Assembly (NCBI GenBank): GCA_009930305.1 | Contig: RZYM01000010.1 | Location: 1 to 64,000, forward strand | Length of the DNA stretch: 64,000 nucleotides | From: Bacteroidia bacterium | Lineage (GTDB): Bacteria > Bacteroidota > Bacteroidia > Bacteroidales > Paludibacteraceae | Direction: 5' to 3' | In this document: positions 17,374-27,875 of the stretch, piece after piece | Numbering within the stretch: the first letter of the stretch is position 1 | Layout: every line of letters starts with the position of its first letter | Made by a program: the position numbers and the translations under genes | Notes under the pieces: model-generated | Databases searched by the model: none | The model's input: the letters and a program-made list of their open reading frames with translations, nothing else | Told to the model about the DNA's origin: nothing

Positions 17374-18930
17374 ATGATTCATGAATATAATTTGCGTGTA
17401 TTACCACCTATAGCAGCTGATGAACGTGTTTTGATCGATTATGTATCAAAAGAATACGGCTTAAATCCTGCATCAATCAAGGCGGTACAAATTTTAAAAC
17501 GTTCTATTGATGCACGTCAGAAAATAGTTTATGTTAATCTGAGTATACGCGTATTTGAAAATGAACCGGCTCCACAAACCAATTATTGTATAGCTGAGTA
17601 TGGTGATGTGTCACAATCAAAATCTGTTATAGTTGTAGGTGCAGGTCCTGCAGGTTTGTTTGCCGCTCTTCGTCTAATTGAATTAGGCTTTAAACCCATT
17701 GTACTTGAAAGAGGGAAGAATGTATCTACTCGAAAACGCGACATTGCATTGATTTCGCGAGAGCAAATAGTTGATCCTGAATCAAATTATTGTTTTGGAG
17801 AAGGTGGTGCGGGGGCTTATTCTGATGGTAAATTATATACACGAAGCAAAAAGAAAGGAAATAACGAACGCATATTGAAGATTTTCTGTATGCATGGGGC
17901 TAATCCTAATATTCTGGTTGACGTGCATCCACATATAGGAACAGATAAATTACCTGACGTTATTCGTAAAATTCGCGAAAGAATTATACAATCCGGCGGG
18001 GAAGTCCATTTTGAAACTAAAGTTGTTGATTTAATAATCGATAAAGATTCTGTAAAGGGAGTGATTGTTGCAAATGGTGATGAATACCATGGACCGATAA
18101 TTATGGCAACAGGTCATTCGGCACGCGATGTGTATGCATTTTTAGATAAACGTGGAGTTATGATGGAGTCAAAGGGAATTGCTGTAGGAGTGCGTTTAGA
18201 ACATCCTCAGATTATAATTGACCAAATTCAATATCATAATATACAAGGAAGAGGATTGTATTTGCCTCCTGCAGAATACAATTTTGTAACGCAAATTCAA
18301 AATAGGGGAGTTTATTCATTTTGTATGTGCCCCGGTGGGTTTGTAGTGCCTGCTGCAAGTGGACCGCAACAAGTTGTTGTGAATGGAATGTCGCCATCAA
18401 ACAGAGGTTCAAAATGGGCTAATTCTGGTATGGTAGTTGAAATACGTCCGGAAGATTTGCCTGAGTATGCTAAATATGGTATTTTTTCGGTTATGCGTTT
18501 TCAAGAAGATTTAGAAAAAAAAGCATGGCTGTCCGGAGGGAGTACACAAGTAGCTCCGGCACAAAGAATGACAGATTTTATACATAAAAAGGAGTCTTCT
18601 ACATTGCCTGATACTTCTTATGTACCCGGACTTAAATCTACACAATTAAATACTGTTATACCAAAGTTTGTAGATGCTCGTTTGCGCGATGGTTTAGTTA
18701 CTTTTGGCAAATGGTCTTCAAATTTCTTAACTAAGGAAGCTTCTATGATAGGTGTTGAAACAAGAACATCAGCTCCAATACGAGTATTACGTGATACGGA
18801 AACATTGGCACACGTACAAATAAAAGGTTTATATCCTTGCGGAGAAGGAGCCGGATATGCAGGTGGAATTGTTTCGGCTGCAATAGATGGTGAACGCTGT
18901 GCTGAGATGTGTGCTGCGACTACATTATAG
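17374..18930 (+). CDS. FAD-dependent dehydrogenase of the COG2509 type
   Basis: A 518-residue flavoprotein. Residues 1-75 are a small N-terminal domain (LRVLPPIAADERVL, ILKRSIDARQKIVYVNLSI) typical of this family. The dinucleotide-binding motif GAGPAG lies at residues 89-94, with LERG at the end of the second beta strand. Other family landmarks are CFGEGGAGAYSDGKLYTR, the MATGHSARD segment and GLYPCGEGAGYAGGIVSAA near the C-terminus. The substrate is unknown; these enzymes are annotated as uncharacterised FAD-dependent dehydrogenases. The ATG at 17374 is chosen because the frame upstream overlaps rpsP and its terminator and encodes low-complexity residues. It is flanked by terminator-like hairpins and so is probably monocistronic. 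Confidence 0.9.
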   Translation: MIHEYNLRVLPPIAADERVLIDYVSKEYGLNPASIKAVQILKRSIDARQKIVYVNLSIRVFENEPAPQTNYCIAEYGDVSQSKSVIVVGAGPAGLFAALRLIELGFKPIVLERGKNVSTRKRDIALISREQIVDPESNYCFGEGGAGAYSDGKLYTRSKKKGNNERILKIFCMHGANPNILVDVHPHIGTDKLPDVIRKIRERIIQSGGEVHFETKVVDLIIDKDSVKGVIVANGDEYHGPIIMATGHSARDVYAFLDKRGVMMESKGIAVGVRLEHPQIIIDQIQYHNIQGRGLYLPPAEYNFVTQIQNRGVYSFCMCPGGFVVPAASGPQQVVVNGMSPSNRGSKWANSGMVVEIRPEDLPEYAKYGIFSVMRFQEDLEKKAWLSGGSTQVAPAQRMTDFIHKKESSTLPDTSYVPGLKSTQLNTVIPKFVDARLRDGLVTFGKWSSNFLTKEASMIGVETRTSAPIRVLRDTETLAHVQIKGLYPCGEGAGYAGGIVSAAIDGERCAEMCAATTL

Positions 18931-18959
18931 TTTTAGTTAAAATATTTCATTTTTTTATA

Positions 18960-18996
18960 TACTATCATCGCTTTTTTTATAAAAACAGTGATAGTA
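18960..18996 (+). terminator. Hairpin after the FAD dehydrogenase gene
   Basis: An 8-base-pair inverted repeat (TACTATCA at 18960-18967 with TGATAGTA at 18989-18996) flanks a T-rich then A-rich loop. It lies between the dehydrogenase stop and the promoter of the next operon. Lack of a clear T-run makes terminator function only likely. Confidence 0.45.
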
Positions 18997-19011
18997 ATAC
19001 ACATTATTATT

Positions 19012-19019
19012 TATCTTTG
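19012..19019 (+). promoter_or_regulatory. -7 promoter box (TATCTTTG) of the polyamine operon
   Basis: TATCTTTG matches the -7 consensus and lies 82 bases before the ATG at 19102. It is the only good match in the gap after the dehydrogenase gene. Confidence 0.65.
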
Positions 19020-19101
19020 CCAACTTTAATTATTTTTGCAATCCAAATGAGTTACATTGACAAAAAAACCACAAAGTAAGTAAGTTAAATTTGTAATTGT
19101 A

Positions 19102-20496
19102 ATGAAAAACAAATACGTTGATCTTATAGAACAGACATCGGAATTTCCTACAGAGGAGTTTCAAGTTGAGGATAATGAATTGCAGTTTAATGGAATACCA
19201 TTGATGGATATAATAGAGCAGTATGGTACTCCGCTACGACTTACATATTTGCCTAAAATAGCTCAGCAAATACAAAAGGCTCGCAGAATGTTTAATGTAG
19301 CCATGGCAAAAGTGGATTATAATGCCGACTATCATTATTGCTATTGTACTAAGAGTTCACATTTTTCATTTGTAATGGAAGAAGTGTTGAAACATGGTGT
19401 ACACGTAGAAACATCTTCTGCTTTTGATATAAATCTCATTGAAAATTTGTACGAAACCGGTTCGTTTAAAAAGGATAATTATATTATATGTAACGGATTT
19501 AAACGTCCGCAGTATGTTGAAAATATTCAACATCTTGTAAATGAAGGTTTTGAAAATACTGTTGCTATATTAGATAATAAATTTGAATTGGATTTATTAC
19601 TTCATGGTTTAGATAAAAAATGTAAGGTAGGTATTCGTATTGCATCTGAAGAAGAACCTAAGTTCGATTTCTATACATCTCGTTTAGGTATTAGATATAA
19701 TGATATCCTTCCATATTATTATGAAAAGATAAAAGATAATCCTAAAACTGAACTTAAGTTATTGCATTTTTTTATCAATACAGGAATTAAAGATACTGCT
19801 TACTATTGGAGTGAATTGGTAAAAGCAGTAGAGTTGTATTGCGAATTAAAAAAGATTTGTCCGGAACTTGACAGTTTGGATATTGGCGGTGGATTCCCAA
19901 TAGCTACATATTTGGATTATAACTATGATTATGAATATATGGCAGAAGAAATCGTAGCACAAATTAAAAATATATGTGCACAGAACGGAGTTCAAGAACC
20001 GAATATATTCACAGAATTCGGGTCATTTACTGTAGGTGAAAGTGGTGCAATTATTTATAGTATAGTAAACCAAAAGCAACAGAATGATCGTGAGTTATGG
20101 AATATGATAGACAGTTCATTTATAACTACTTTGCCTGATACATGGTCAATTAATCAGCGATACATTTTGTTGGCAGTAAATAATTGGGATAAAGAATATC
20201 AACGTGTACATCTTGGAGGACTTACTTGTGATAGTGAAGACTATTATAGTGCAGGTCATAATAATGCAATCTTCTTGCCTAAAGTGGATCCGAGTGGAAA
20301 TGAGCCACAATATATAGGTTTGTTCCATTGTGGTGCATATCAAGAAGCATTGTCCGGCTTTGGCGGTATTCAGCACTGTTTGATTCCGGCACCAAAGCAT
20401 GTTGTAATAGATGTAGATGAAAATGGTGAATACAATACCAAGTTATTTGCCAAAGAACAAAGTTATAAATCGATGTTAAAAATATTAGGCTATTAA
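19102..20496 (+). CDS. speA: PLP-dependent (fold III) arginine decarboxylase, short Bacteroidota form
   Basis: A 464-residue decarboxylase of the alanine racemase fold. The PLP lysine is K84 in YCYCTKSSHF. VHVETSSAFD, the Gly-rich phosphate-binding LDIGGGFP, TEFGSFTVGESG and the active-site Cys region GLTCDSEDYY are all visible. It is shorter than E. coli-type SpeA (about 630-660 residues) and lacks its extra domains. Arginine is the preferred substrate assignment because the next gene, one base downstream, encodes agmatinase, which uses the product agmatine. Carboxynorspermidine or diaminopimelate decarboxylase activity is an alternative that sequence alone does not exclude. The operon continues into speB and ung. 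Confidence 0.8.
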   Translation: MKNKYVDLIEQTSEFPTEEFQVEDNELQFNGIPLMDIIEQYGTPLRLTYLPKIAQQIQKARRMFNVAMAKVDYNADYHYCYCTKSSHFSFVMEEVLKHGVHVETSSAFDINLIENLYETGSFKKDNYIICNGFKRPQYVENIQHLVNEGFENTVAILDNKFELDLLLHGLDKKCKVGIRIASEEEPKFDFYTSRLGIRYNDILPYYYEKIKDNPKTELKLLHFFINTGIKDTAYYWSELVKAVELYCELKKICPELDSLDIGGGFPIATYLDYNYDYEYMAEEIVAQIKNICAQNGVQEPNIFTEFGSFTVGESGAIIYSIVNQKQQNDRELWNMIDSSFITTLPDTWSINQRYILLAVNNWDKEYQRVHLGGLTCDSEDYYSAGHNNAIFLPKVDPSGNEPQYIGLFHCGAYQEALSGFGGIQHCLIPAPKHVVIDVDENGEYNTKLFAKEQSYKSMLKILGY

Positions 20497-20497
20497 T

Positions 20498-21349
20498 ATG
20501 GAAGTATTTGCAGGAATACCCGAAGAATATCGTAATTACGAATCGTCAAAAATCGTCGTACTACCTGTGCCATACGATAAAACAAGTACATGGGTAAAAG
20601 GTTCGGATAAAGGACCTGAAGCATTATTAGATGCTTCTGTAGCATTGGAATGGTACGATATTGAAACTCAAACAGAGGTTTACAAAAGAGGTATTTATAC
20701 GGCTGTGCCTGTTACTGAAAATGAAACTCCTGAGGTTTTATGTGATGCTGTTGATAATCGTGTATCTGCATTGCTTAATGATGACAAGTTCCCTGTAACT
20801 ATAGGAGGAAATCATACTGTAAGTATTGGTGCATTTAGAGCTATGTCGCGTAAGTATAAGAGCCTAACTATCTTACAATTAGATGCTCATTCTGATTTGC
20901 GTGATACATACGAAGGTTCTATTTTGAATCACGCATGTGTTATGTATAATGCATCAAAAATGTGTCCTATAACTCAAGTGGGTATTCGTAGTATGTGTGT
21001 TGAAGAGTTGGGTAACTTCGATGAGAATCAAATATTTTATGCACATAAGATATATAATAACGATTTATGGCAAGAAAAAGCCTTGTCTACACTCTCTGAA
21101 AATGTATATGTCACAATAGATTTAGATGTATTCGATCCTTCTGTTTTGCCATCAACCGGTACACCTGAACCCGGAGGATTAGATTATTATCAAGTTTTAC
21201 ATTTCTTACGCTCTGTATTTTATAATCGTAATGTAGTTGGTTTTGACATAGTTGAATTGTGTCCTAATCCAAATGAACGTGCATCAGATTTCTTAGCTGC
21301 ACGTTTGGCATATCAATTAATGACATATCGTTTCGAGAAATGCTTGTAA
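20498..21349 (+). CDS. speB: Agmatinase (ureohydrolase family)
   Basis: A 283-residue enzyme hydrolysing agmatine to putrescine and urea. The binuclear manganese ligands of the ureohydrolase fold are all visible: H106 in [12 protein letters not shown]129/H131/D133 in LDAHSDLR, and D208/D210 in [21 protein letters not shown] is the usual substrate-side motif. It follows the decarboxylase stop by one base and its end overlaps the ung start by ten bases, so the three are co-transcribed. Together with the upstream gene it completes arginine to putrescine. Confidence 0.93.
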   Translation: MEVFAGIPEEYRNYESSKIVVLPVPYDKTSTWVKGSDKGPEALLDASVALEWYDIETQTEVYKRGIYTAVPVTENETPEVLCDAVDNRVSALLNDDKFPVTIGGNHTVSIGAFRAMSRKYKSLTILQLDAHSDLRDTYEGSILNHACVMYNASKMCPITQVGIRSMCVEELGNFDENQIFYAHKIYNNDLWQEKALSTLSENVYVTIDLDVFDPSVLPSTGTPEPGGLDYYQVLHFLRSVFYNRNVVGFDIVELCPNPNERASDFLAARLAYQLMTYRFEKCL

Positions 21350-22002
21350 ATATAAATTCATCTTGGCAAGCATATTTACAAGCAGAATTTGACAAACCAT
21401 ATTTTGCGAATTTAGTTACTTTTGTACGCAATGAATACAAAAATGGGGTAGTGTATCCTCCGGGAAGTAAAATATTTAATGCGTTTAATTCGTGTCCGTT
21501 CGAAAATGTAAAAGTCGTTTTGATAGGTCAAGATCCATATCATGGTGAAGGTCAGGCTCATGGCTTATGCTTTTCGGTTAATGAAGGCGTTCAATTTCCT
21601 CCATCATTACAAAATATATTTAAAGAAATTAAAGCAGAGTATAATAAATCAATACCTGAGAGTGGCAATTTAGAACGTTGGGCCAAGCAGGGAGTATTAT
21701 TGCTAAATGCTACACTTACGGTTCGTGCTAATCTTGCAGGATCACATCAAAACCATGGTTGGGAAACTTTTACAGATGCTGTAATCAAAATACTATCAGA
21801 CAATAAAGAGCATCTTGTGTTTTTGTTATGGGGTTCTTATGCTCAACAAAAAGGCAAGGTCATAGATACATCAAAACATTTAGTGCTTAAATCTGCGCAT
21901 CCATCTCCATTATCTGTATATAGAGGATTCTTTGGAAATAATCATTTTACACAGACCAATGAATATCTTCGCCAAAACCATCTACCAGAAATAGAGTGGT
22001 AA
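21340..22002 (+). CDS. ung: Uracil-DNA glycosylase
   Basis: A 220-residue family 1 enzyme that removes uracil from DNA to start base excision repair. The water-activating motif GQDPYH lies at residues 63-68 with D65, and the catalytic-loop HPSPLS contains H187. The minor-groove loop continues VYRGFFG. Length is normal. The start overlaps the speB end by ten bases, and a bidirectional terminator follows the stop. Confidence 0.97.
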   Translation: MLVNINSSWQAYLQAEFDKPYFANLVTFVRNEYKNGVVYPPGSKIFNAFNSCPFENVKVVLIGQDPYHGEGQAHGLCFSVNEGVQFPPSLQNIFKEIKAEYNKSIPESGNLERWAKQGVLLLNATLTVRANLAGSHQNHGWETFTDAVIKILSDNKEHLVFLLWGSYAQQKGKVIDTSKHLVLKSAHPSPLSVYRGFFGNNHFTQTNEYLRQNHLPEIEW

Positions 22003-22042
22003 TATTTCGCAAATTGGTTATCAATAGCATATATAAAAAAAG

Positions 22043-22065
22043 CCCTTGTTCTTTATGAGCAAGGG
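22043..22065. terminator. Bidirectional terminator between ung and groL
   Basis: A 9-base-pair stem (22043-22051 with 22057-22065) encloses a 5-base loop. It has an A-run before it and eight T after it. This makes it usable for ung on the plus strand and for groL on the minus strand. Confidence 0.9.
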
Positions 22066-22088
22066 TTTTTTTTATTAAACAGAGTGAA

Positions 22089-23726
<1,638 letters not shown>

Positions 23727-23747
23727 TTATAAAATTTTAAATTGTCA

Positions 23748-24017
23748 TTAGATAATTGCCAAAATGTCACTTTGGCGCATGATAAGATATTTTTCAGAAT
23801 CTAATTCGATTTCTGTACCGGCATATTTGCCGTATAGTACGTTGTCACCAACTTTTACTATCATCTCTTCGTCCTTTGTTCCGTTGCCTATTGCAGCAAC
23901 TTTGCCTTTTAAAGGTTTTTCCTTTGCAGAATCAGGAAGAATGATTCCGCTTGCTGTCTTTTCTTCTGCAGCATCGGGTTTAACTAAAACTCGGTCTGCT
24001 AGTGGTTTAATGTTCAT
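23748..24017 (-). CDS. groS: Co-chaperonin GroES (10 kDa)
   Basis: An 89-residue lid subunit of the chaperonin. [14 protein letters not shown], the mobile loop [18 protein letters not shown], and [28 protein letters not shown] are all typical. It leads groL with a 24-base gap. No CIRCE inverted repeat or clear TAnnTTTG box was seen in the 64 bases before it. Confidence 0.98.
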   Translation of the reverse strand: MNIKPLADRVLVKPDAAEEKTASGIILPDSAKEKPLKGKVAAIGNGTKDEEMIVKVGDNVLYGKYAGTEIELDSEKYLIMRQSDILAII

Positions 24018-24081
24018 AGTTATGTAAATATTAAATGTTTATTAATTCTGCCTGATATAGTGCATATATCGTGCCAAAAAA

Positions 24082-24115
24082 AATAAGTCGCTTTGTTATG
24101 ACAAAACGACTTATT
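24082..24115 (-). terminator. Terminator of the rlmN-secG operon
   Basis: A 9-base-pair perfect stem (24082-24090 with 24107-24115) is extended by five inner pairs after one mismatch. On the minus strand it is followed by a run of T (A-run at 24076-24083 on the plus strand). It lies just after the secG stop and before the groS promoter region. Confidence 0.88.
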
Positions 24116-24148
24116 TATGACTATTTATACGGTAATCTATAGCTTCTA

Positions 24149-24487
24149 TTATTCGGCAGCCGGAGTTGATGTCGGCATTAATGGAGTTTGATTAGCGTTT
24201 GGTGTAGCTGTTTGCTCTATTTTGTTTTTCAAAGCAGATGATTGTGCATTTTCTGTAGATACTTCTTTAGAAATAAAAGCAGAACTTGCTACGCTTAAAA
24301 CTACTAAGATTATAACCAATGACCATGTCGCTTTTTCTAGAAAATCAGTTGTTTTACGAACACCTAATATATTGTTTGATGCTGAAAAATTTGCTGCCAA
24401 ACCGCCTCCTTTAGGCTTCTGTACTGATACAATAATGGTTAATAAGATAGAAATAACGACAGCTAATGATACGAGTACGTTGTACAT
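24149..24487 (-). CDS. secG: Preprotein translocase subunit SecG
   Basis: A 112-residue inner-membrane subunit of the SecYEG channel. Two membrane segments are visible, at about 3-22 (VLVSLAVVISILLTIIVSVQ) and 55-73 (WSLVIILVVLSVASSAF). They flank the conserved QKPKGGGLAANFSASN and GVRKTTDFLEKATW motifs. The C-terminal 35 residues are a Pro/Ala/Thr-rich tail. It is the last gene of the operon, two bases after the TPR gene. Confidence 0.93.
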   Translation of the reverse strand: MYNVLVSLAVVISILLTIIVSVQKPKGGGLAANFSASNNILGVRKTTDFLEKATWSLVIILVVLSVASSAFISKEVSTENAQSSALKNKIEQTATPNANQTPLMPTSTPAAE

Positions 24488-24489
24488 AA

Positions 24490-25125
24490 TTATTTGTTAT
24501 TTTGAATTATTTTATCTAAAAATCGAATTTGGTCTGCAAAGTAACTACTTTTTTCTGGATATTTCAAATTTAATTTTTCAAAAATACGCAATGCTTTTGT
24601 GTATTGCTTCTGTTTTATGTAAATTTTAGCCAGACTTTCTGTAAATATATTTGAACTAACATCTGTGTCTTCTTGTATTTCTGGAATAACGATACTATTT
24701 GATTCCATTTGTCCAACAGGGTGTATACGAGGATTATCTGAAATAAATTTATCTATTAAATCTTGATGTTGAAGTGCCAGTATAGATTGATTGTCAACGC
24801 TTTCTGACTCAACTAATTTATATTCTGTAGTTTCTGTCAAGATGGTTTTTGCTTTCAAAATAGGCTTTTCTTCTGTTTTAGGTTTAATTTGGGGTGGGAT
24901 ATCTATTAAATCTTGTAAATGCGATCTGTCAGCTGCATATAAAGCTGTTTTCTTTAGCATTGCATGATATTGCAAGTCTCCTATATTTTGTAAGTTTTTT
25001 AAGTATAATAATTGTAATGACTGGAAATATGGATACTCATTTACAAGATACTGTATATCGGAAACAGTTTGTTTGTCCAATTCATCAGGATGTTTGAAAT
25101 AATATATAAGTTGTTCGCTTGTCAT
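24490..25125 (-). CDS. TPR-like protein of unknown function
   Basis: A protein of about 211 residues. The N-terminal 70 residues (YYFKHPDELDKQTVSDIQYLV, YFQSLQLLYLKNL, YHAMLKKTALYAADRSHL) form a helical module common in Bacteroidota before secG. The middle is Lys/Glu/Thr rich and likely disordered. The last 50 residues hold one tetratricopeptide-like unit (SLAKIYIKQKQYTKALRIFEKL). No signal peptide or membrane segment is seen, so it is probably cytoplasmic. The ATG at 25125 lies two bases after the lptE stop; a TTG further upstream is less likely. The function is unknown. Confidence 0.8.
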   Translation of the reverse strand: MTSEQLIYYFKHPDELDKQTVSDIQYLVNEYPYFQSLQLLYLKNLQNIGDLQYHAMLKKTALYAADRSHLQDLIDIPPQIKPKTEEKPILKAKTILTETTEYKLVESESVDNQSILALQHQDLIDKFISDNPRIHPVGQMESNSIVIPEIQEDTDVSSNIFTESLAKIYIKQKQYTKALRIFEKLNLKYPEKSSYFADQIRFLDKIIQNNK

Positions 25126-25127
25126 TA

Positions 25128-25640
25128 TTACCAATTAGCTACAGTGTCATTATAAATGTTTTCGCATATTTCTTTTGTGATCTCTTCAATTAATTCATCT
25201 TGAACATCAGTTAACAATCTTTCACTATCAAAATTGCGGTATGCAGAATAAACTTTTTCAAAATCTTCTTCGTGATTTGTATTGTTGATATAACGGACGT
25301 TGATTTTTATAGTTAATCTCGTTTCTGATGCTAGTGAATTTGTTGATAAAGACATTGGAGTAATATCATATCCAACAATTTCTCCATCTAATTCGAGGTC
25401 TGCGTTACGCGAAATTAAATTTAAACGTGTTTGACGTGTATATATGTCTTTTAATTCTTCGTTGAATTTTGCAGTTAGTGGGGCATATACCATAGATGCT
25501 TGATTTGTGAAATCAACTATAGAAATAGATTTAATTTTATCATAGTCAATTACAGTACCATTAAATTTATATGATATACTGCATGATGACATTAGAATCA
25601 AGCCTACTATTACTATTTCAAATGATTTAAAATATTTCAT
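25128..25640 (-). CDS. lptE: LptE-like lipoprotein for LPS assembly
   Basis: A 170-residue outer-membrane lipoprotein with lipobox LMSSC and lipidated C20. Bacteroidota LptE features are visible: YKFNGTVIDYDKIKSISIVDF, the NADLELDGEIVGYDITPMS strand pair and a C-terminal helix (DVQDELIEEITKEICENIYN). LptE plugs the LptD barrel and helps deliver LPS to the outer leaflet. The position between a sigma54-type activator and the TPR-secG pair is the usual Bacteroidota arrangement and supports the call. Confidence 0.85.
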   Translation of the reverse strand: MKYFKSFEIVIVGLILMSSCSISYKFNGTVIDYDKIKSISIVDFTNQASMVYAPLTAKFNEELKDIYTRQTRLNLISRNADLELDGEIVGYDITPMSLSTNSLASETRLTIKINVRYINNTNHEEDFEKVYSAYRNFDSERLLTDVQDELIEEITKEICENIYNDTVANW

Positions 25641-25657
25641 CTATATAATGTGTGGTA

Positions 25658-26869
25658 TTATATGTTGTCTAATCCGTATTCTTTAATTTTTCTATATAAA
25701 GTACGTTCCGAAATTTTTAAATCCATGGCAGCATATTTTCTTTTCCCGGCATGTTTTTCGAGAGCTTTTTTGATAAGTTCTTTTTCCATGTCATCCACTG
25801 CCAATGGAGATTCCTCATACTCTTGAGCGTCTTCATAATCTTCGTTTCGTATGCTGGTAGGTGTATATGAAATTACCGTTTGTTCATGATGTTGAACTGG
25901 TTTAGGCTCTTTTGGGACAATAGAATCGCTCTCTGTCATTAATTTACTAACCGATTTCTTAAGTTCATCCATATCCTTCTTCATATCAAAAAGGACTTGA
26001 TATAAGATTTCACGCTCGTTATTAAATGTTCTTTCGCTCTTCTCATTTGAAACTCTAAGAGGTAAGCGACTTTGTGATTCATCAGGTAAATAATGTATTA
26101 ATGTTGCAGCTTCTATTTCAGGATTCGTTTCGACAGCTGATATTTGTTCTGCAACGTTCTTAAGTTGTCGAATATTACCTTGCCAATAGTAATTTACTAA
26201 CATTTTTTGAGCTTCGGCAGTCAATTTAACAGGAGGTCTTCTGTATGTTTCTGCAAAATCGTTAGCGAATTTTGTAAACAATGGCATTATGTCAGTTTTA
26301 CGCTCGCGTAGTGGCGGTATTTGTATTGGTACAGCATTTAAACGATAATATAAATCTCCTCTGAATTTACCTTCTCTGATTGCTTGTTGAATATTTATAT
26401 TTGTAGCAGCAACAACTCTTACATTTGTCTTTTTAACTTCGGAAGAGCCGACTCTAAAGAATTCGCCATCTTGTAATACTCTTAATAATCGAGCCTGAGT
26501 GGGTAGGGGAAGTTCTCCTACTTCGTCTAAAAAGATAGTTCCTCCGTCAGCGACCTCAAAATAACCTCTTCGGTCTGTAAGAGCTCCTGTGAAAGAACCT
26601 TTTTCGTGCCCGAATAGTTCTGAATCCATTGTACCTTCAGGTATTGCACCGCAGTTAACCGCAATATATTTTTCGTGTTTACGGACACTATATTGATGTA
26701 TAATTTTAGGAAAATTTTCCTTTCCGACTCCACTTTCGCCTGTAATTAATACAGGTAAATCAGTAGGAGCAACTTGTACAGCTACGCGAATTGCTTGGTC
26801 GAGGTCAGGAGTATTGCCGACTATGTCGAACCTTTGTTTAATTGTTTGTAATTGACTTGATTCTAACAT
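25658..26869 (-). CDS. Sigma-54-dependent transcriptional activator without receiver domain
   Basis: A 403-residue AAA+ enhancer-binding protein. The AAA+ domain starts almost at the N-terminus: Walker A GESGVGKE at 44-51, the sigma54-contact loop GSFTGA at 91-96 (usual form GAFTGA, here with Ser) and Walker B IFLDEVGEL at 112-120. Arginine-finger region and sensor II follow. After a charged linker (about 285-350) a Fis-type HTH ends the protein (GKRKYAAMDLKISERTLYRKI). With no regulatory input domain it may be constitutively active or controlled by abundance or partners. It lies one base after pdxA and 17 bases before lptE, so it is part of the rlmN-secG operon. Confidence 0.92.
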   Translation of the reverse strand: MLESSQLQTIKQRFDIVGNTPDLDQAIRVAVQVAPTDLPVLITGESGVGKENFPKIIHQYSVRKHEKYIAVNCGAIPEGTMDSELFGHEKGSFTGALTDRRGYFEVADGGTIFLDEVGELPLPTQARLLRVLQDGEFFRVGSSEVKKTNVRVVAATNINIQQAIREGKFRGDLYYRLNAVPIQIPPLRERKTDIMPLFTKFANDFAETYRRPPVKLTAEAQKMLVNYYWQGNIRQLKNVAEQISAVETNPEIEAATLIHYLPDESQSRLPLRVSNEKSERTFNNEREILYQVLFDMKKDMDELKKSVSKLMTESDSIVPKEPKPVQHHEQTVISYTPTSIRNEDYEDAQEYEESPLAVDDMEKELIKKALEKHAGKRKYAAMDLKISERTLYRKIKEYGLDNI

Positions 26870-26870
26870 T

Positions 26871-27875
26871 TTAACATTTCATACGATTTGCTATAATATC
26901 AACAGCCATGTAAAGAGCTTGACGGAATGAATTTTCTGATGCCAAGTTTTGTCCGGCGATGTCGTAAGCCGTGCCATGGTCGGGTGATGTTCTAACTATA
27001 TTTAAACCTGCCGTAAAATTAACTCCGGAATCCATAGCCATTGCTTTAAATGGAATAAGACCTTGGTCGTGATACATTGCTAGTATTCCATCGTATTTTA
27101 GATAATTATCGGAGCCGAAGAATCCATCTGCAGCTTGTGGTCCTATACAAATAATACCTTCATTCATAGCCATTTTTAAAGCCGGAGCTATAATATCTTT
27201 TTCTTCAGTTCCAATTACTCCGTCATCACCTGAGTGTGGATTTAATCCAAGTACGGCAATGCGAGGTTTCTCTATACAAAAATCTTGTTTAAGTGATTTG
27301 TTGAATATGCGAAGTTTTTCAAGAATTAAATCGCTGGTCATTGATTGTGCAACTTTAGCTAATGGGATATGTCCGGTTACAACAGCTATACGCATTTTAT
27401 CGTTAGATAGTAGCATTAAAGCATCTCCTCGTTTCCCAAATGTTTTTTCTAAATATTCGGTATGACCCGGAAATTGAAAATTTTGCGATTGTATATTATT
27501 TTTGTTGATTGGTGCAGTTACAATGGCATCAATCAAACCTTCTTTTAAATCTTGGGATGCTTTTTCTAATGCAGCAAATGCAGCATTACCTGCCATTGGA
27601 GTAGATAGACCTATCTCAACCTTTATTTCATCGTCGCAGCAATTAATAATGTTTGCACGTTTATCGCTGGCTTCACTTGCGTTATTTATTAGATTAAGAT
27701 TGATATTTAAATCTAACATTTTACGGTGATATGCTGCAACTTTAGGTGATCCATACACAATTGGAATACATAAATCTAAGATTCTGTTATCTTCAAGCGT
27801 TTTTAAGATTACTTCGTAACCGATACCATTTATATCACCTTGAGTTATTCCTAATTTTATTTTATTTGTTTCCAT
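26871..27875 (-). CDS. pdxA: 4-hydroxythreonine-4-phosphate dehydrogenase
   Basis: A 334-residue enzyme of the DXP-dependent pyridoxal phosphate pathway. It oxidises 4-phosphohydroxy-L-threonine. Motifs include GITQGDINGIGYEVILK at the start, TAPINK and FPGHTEYL (metal ligand His), GLNPHSGDDGVIGTEE, MYHDQGLIPFKAM and the C-terminal RTSPDHGTAYDIAG. The ATG at 27875 overlaps the end of the DUF4837 gene by 14 bases; a TTG nine bases upstream is the only alternative. The downstream gene starts one base after its stop. Confidence 0.95.
   Translation of the reverse strand: METNKIKLGITQGDINGIGYEVILKTLEDNRILDLCIPIVYGSPKVAAYHRKMLDLNINLNLINNASEASDKRANIINCCDDEIKVEIGLSTPMAGNAAFAALEKASQDLKEGLIDAIVTAPINKNNIQSQNFQFPGHTEYLEKTFGKRGDALMLLSNDKMRIAVVTGHIPLAKVAQSMTSDLILEKLRIFNKSLKQDFCIEKPRIAVLGLNPHSGDDGVIGTEEKDIIAPALKMAMNEGIICIGPQAADGFFGSDNYLKYDGILAMYHDQGLIPFKAMAMDSGVNFTAGLNIVRTSPDHGTAYDIAGQNLASENSFRQALYMAVDIIANRMKC

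Noticed and set aside
24018-24081. Possible CIRCE element before groS
   Set aside because: No TTAGCACTC-type inverted repeat is present.
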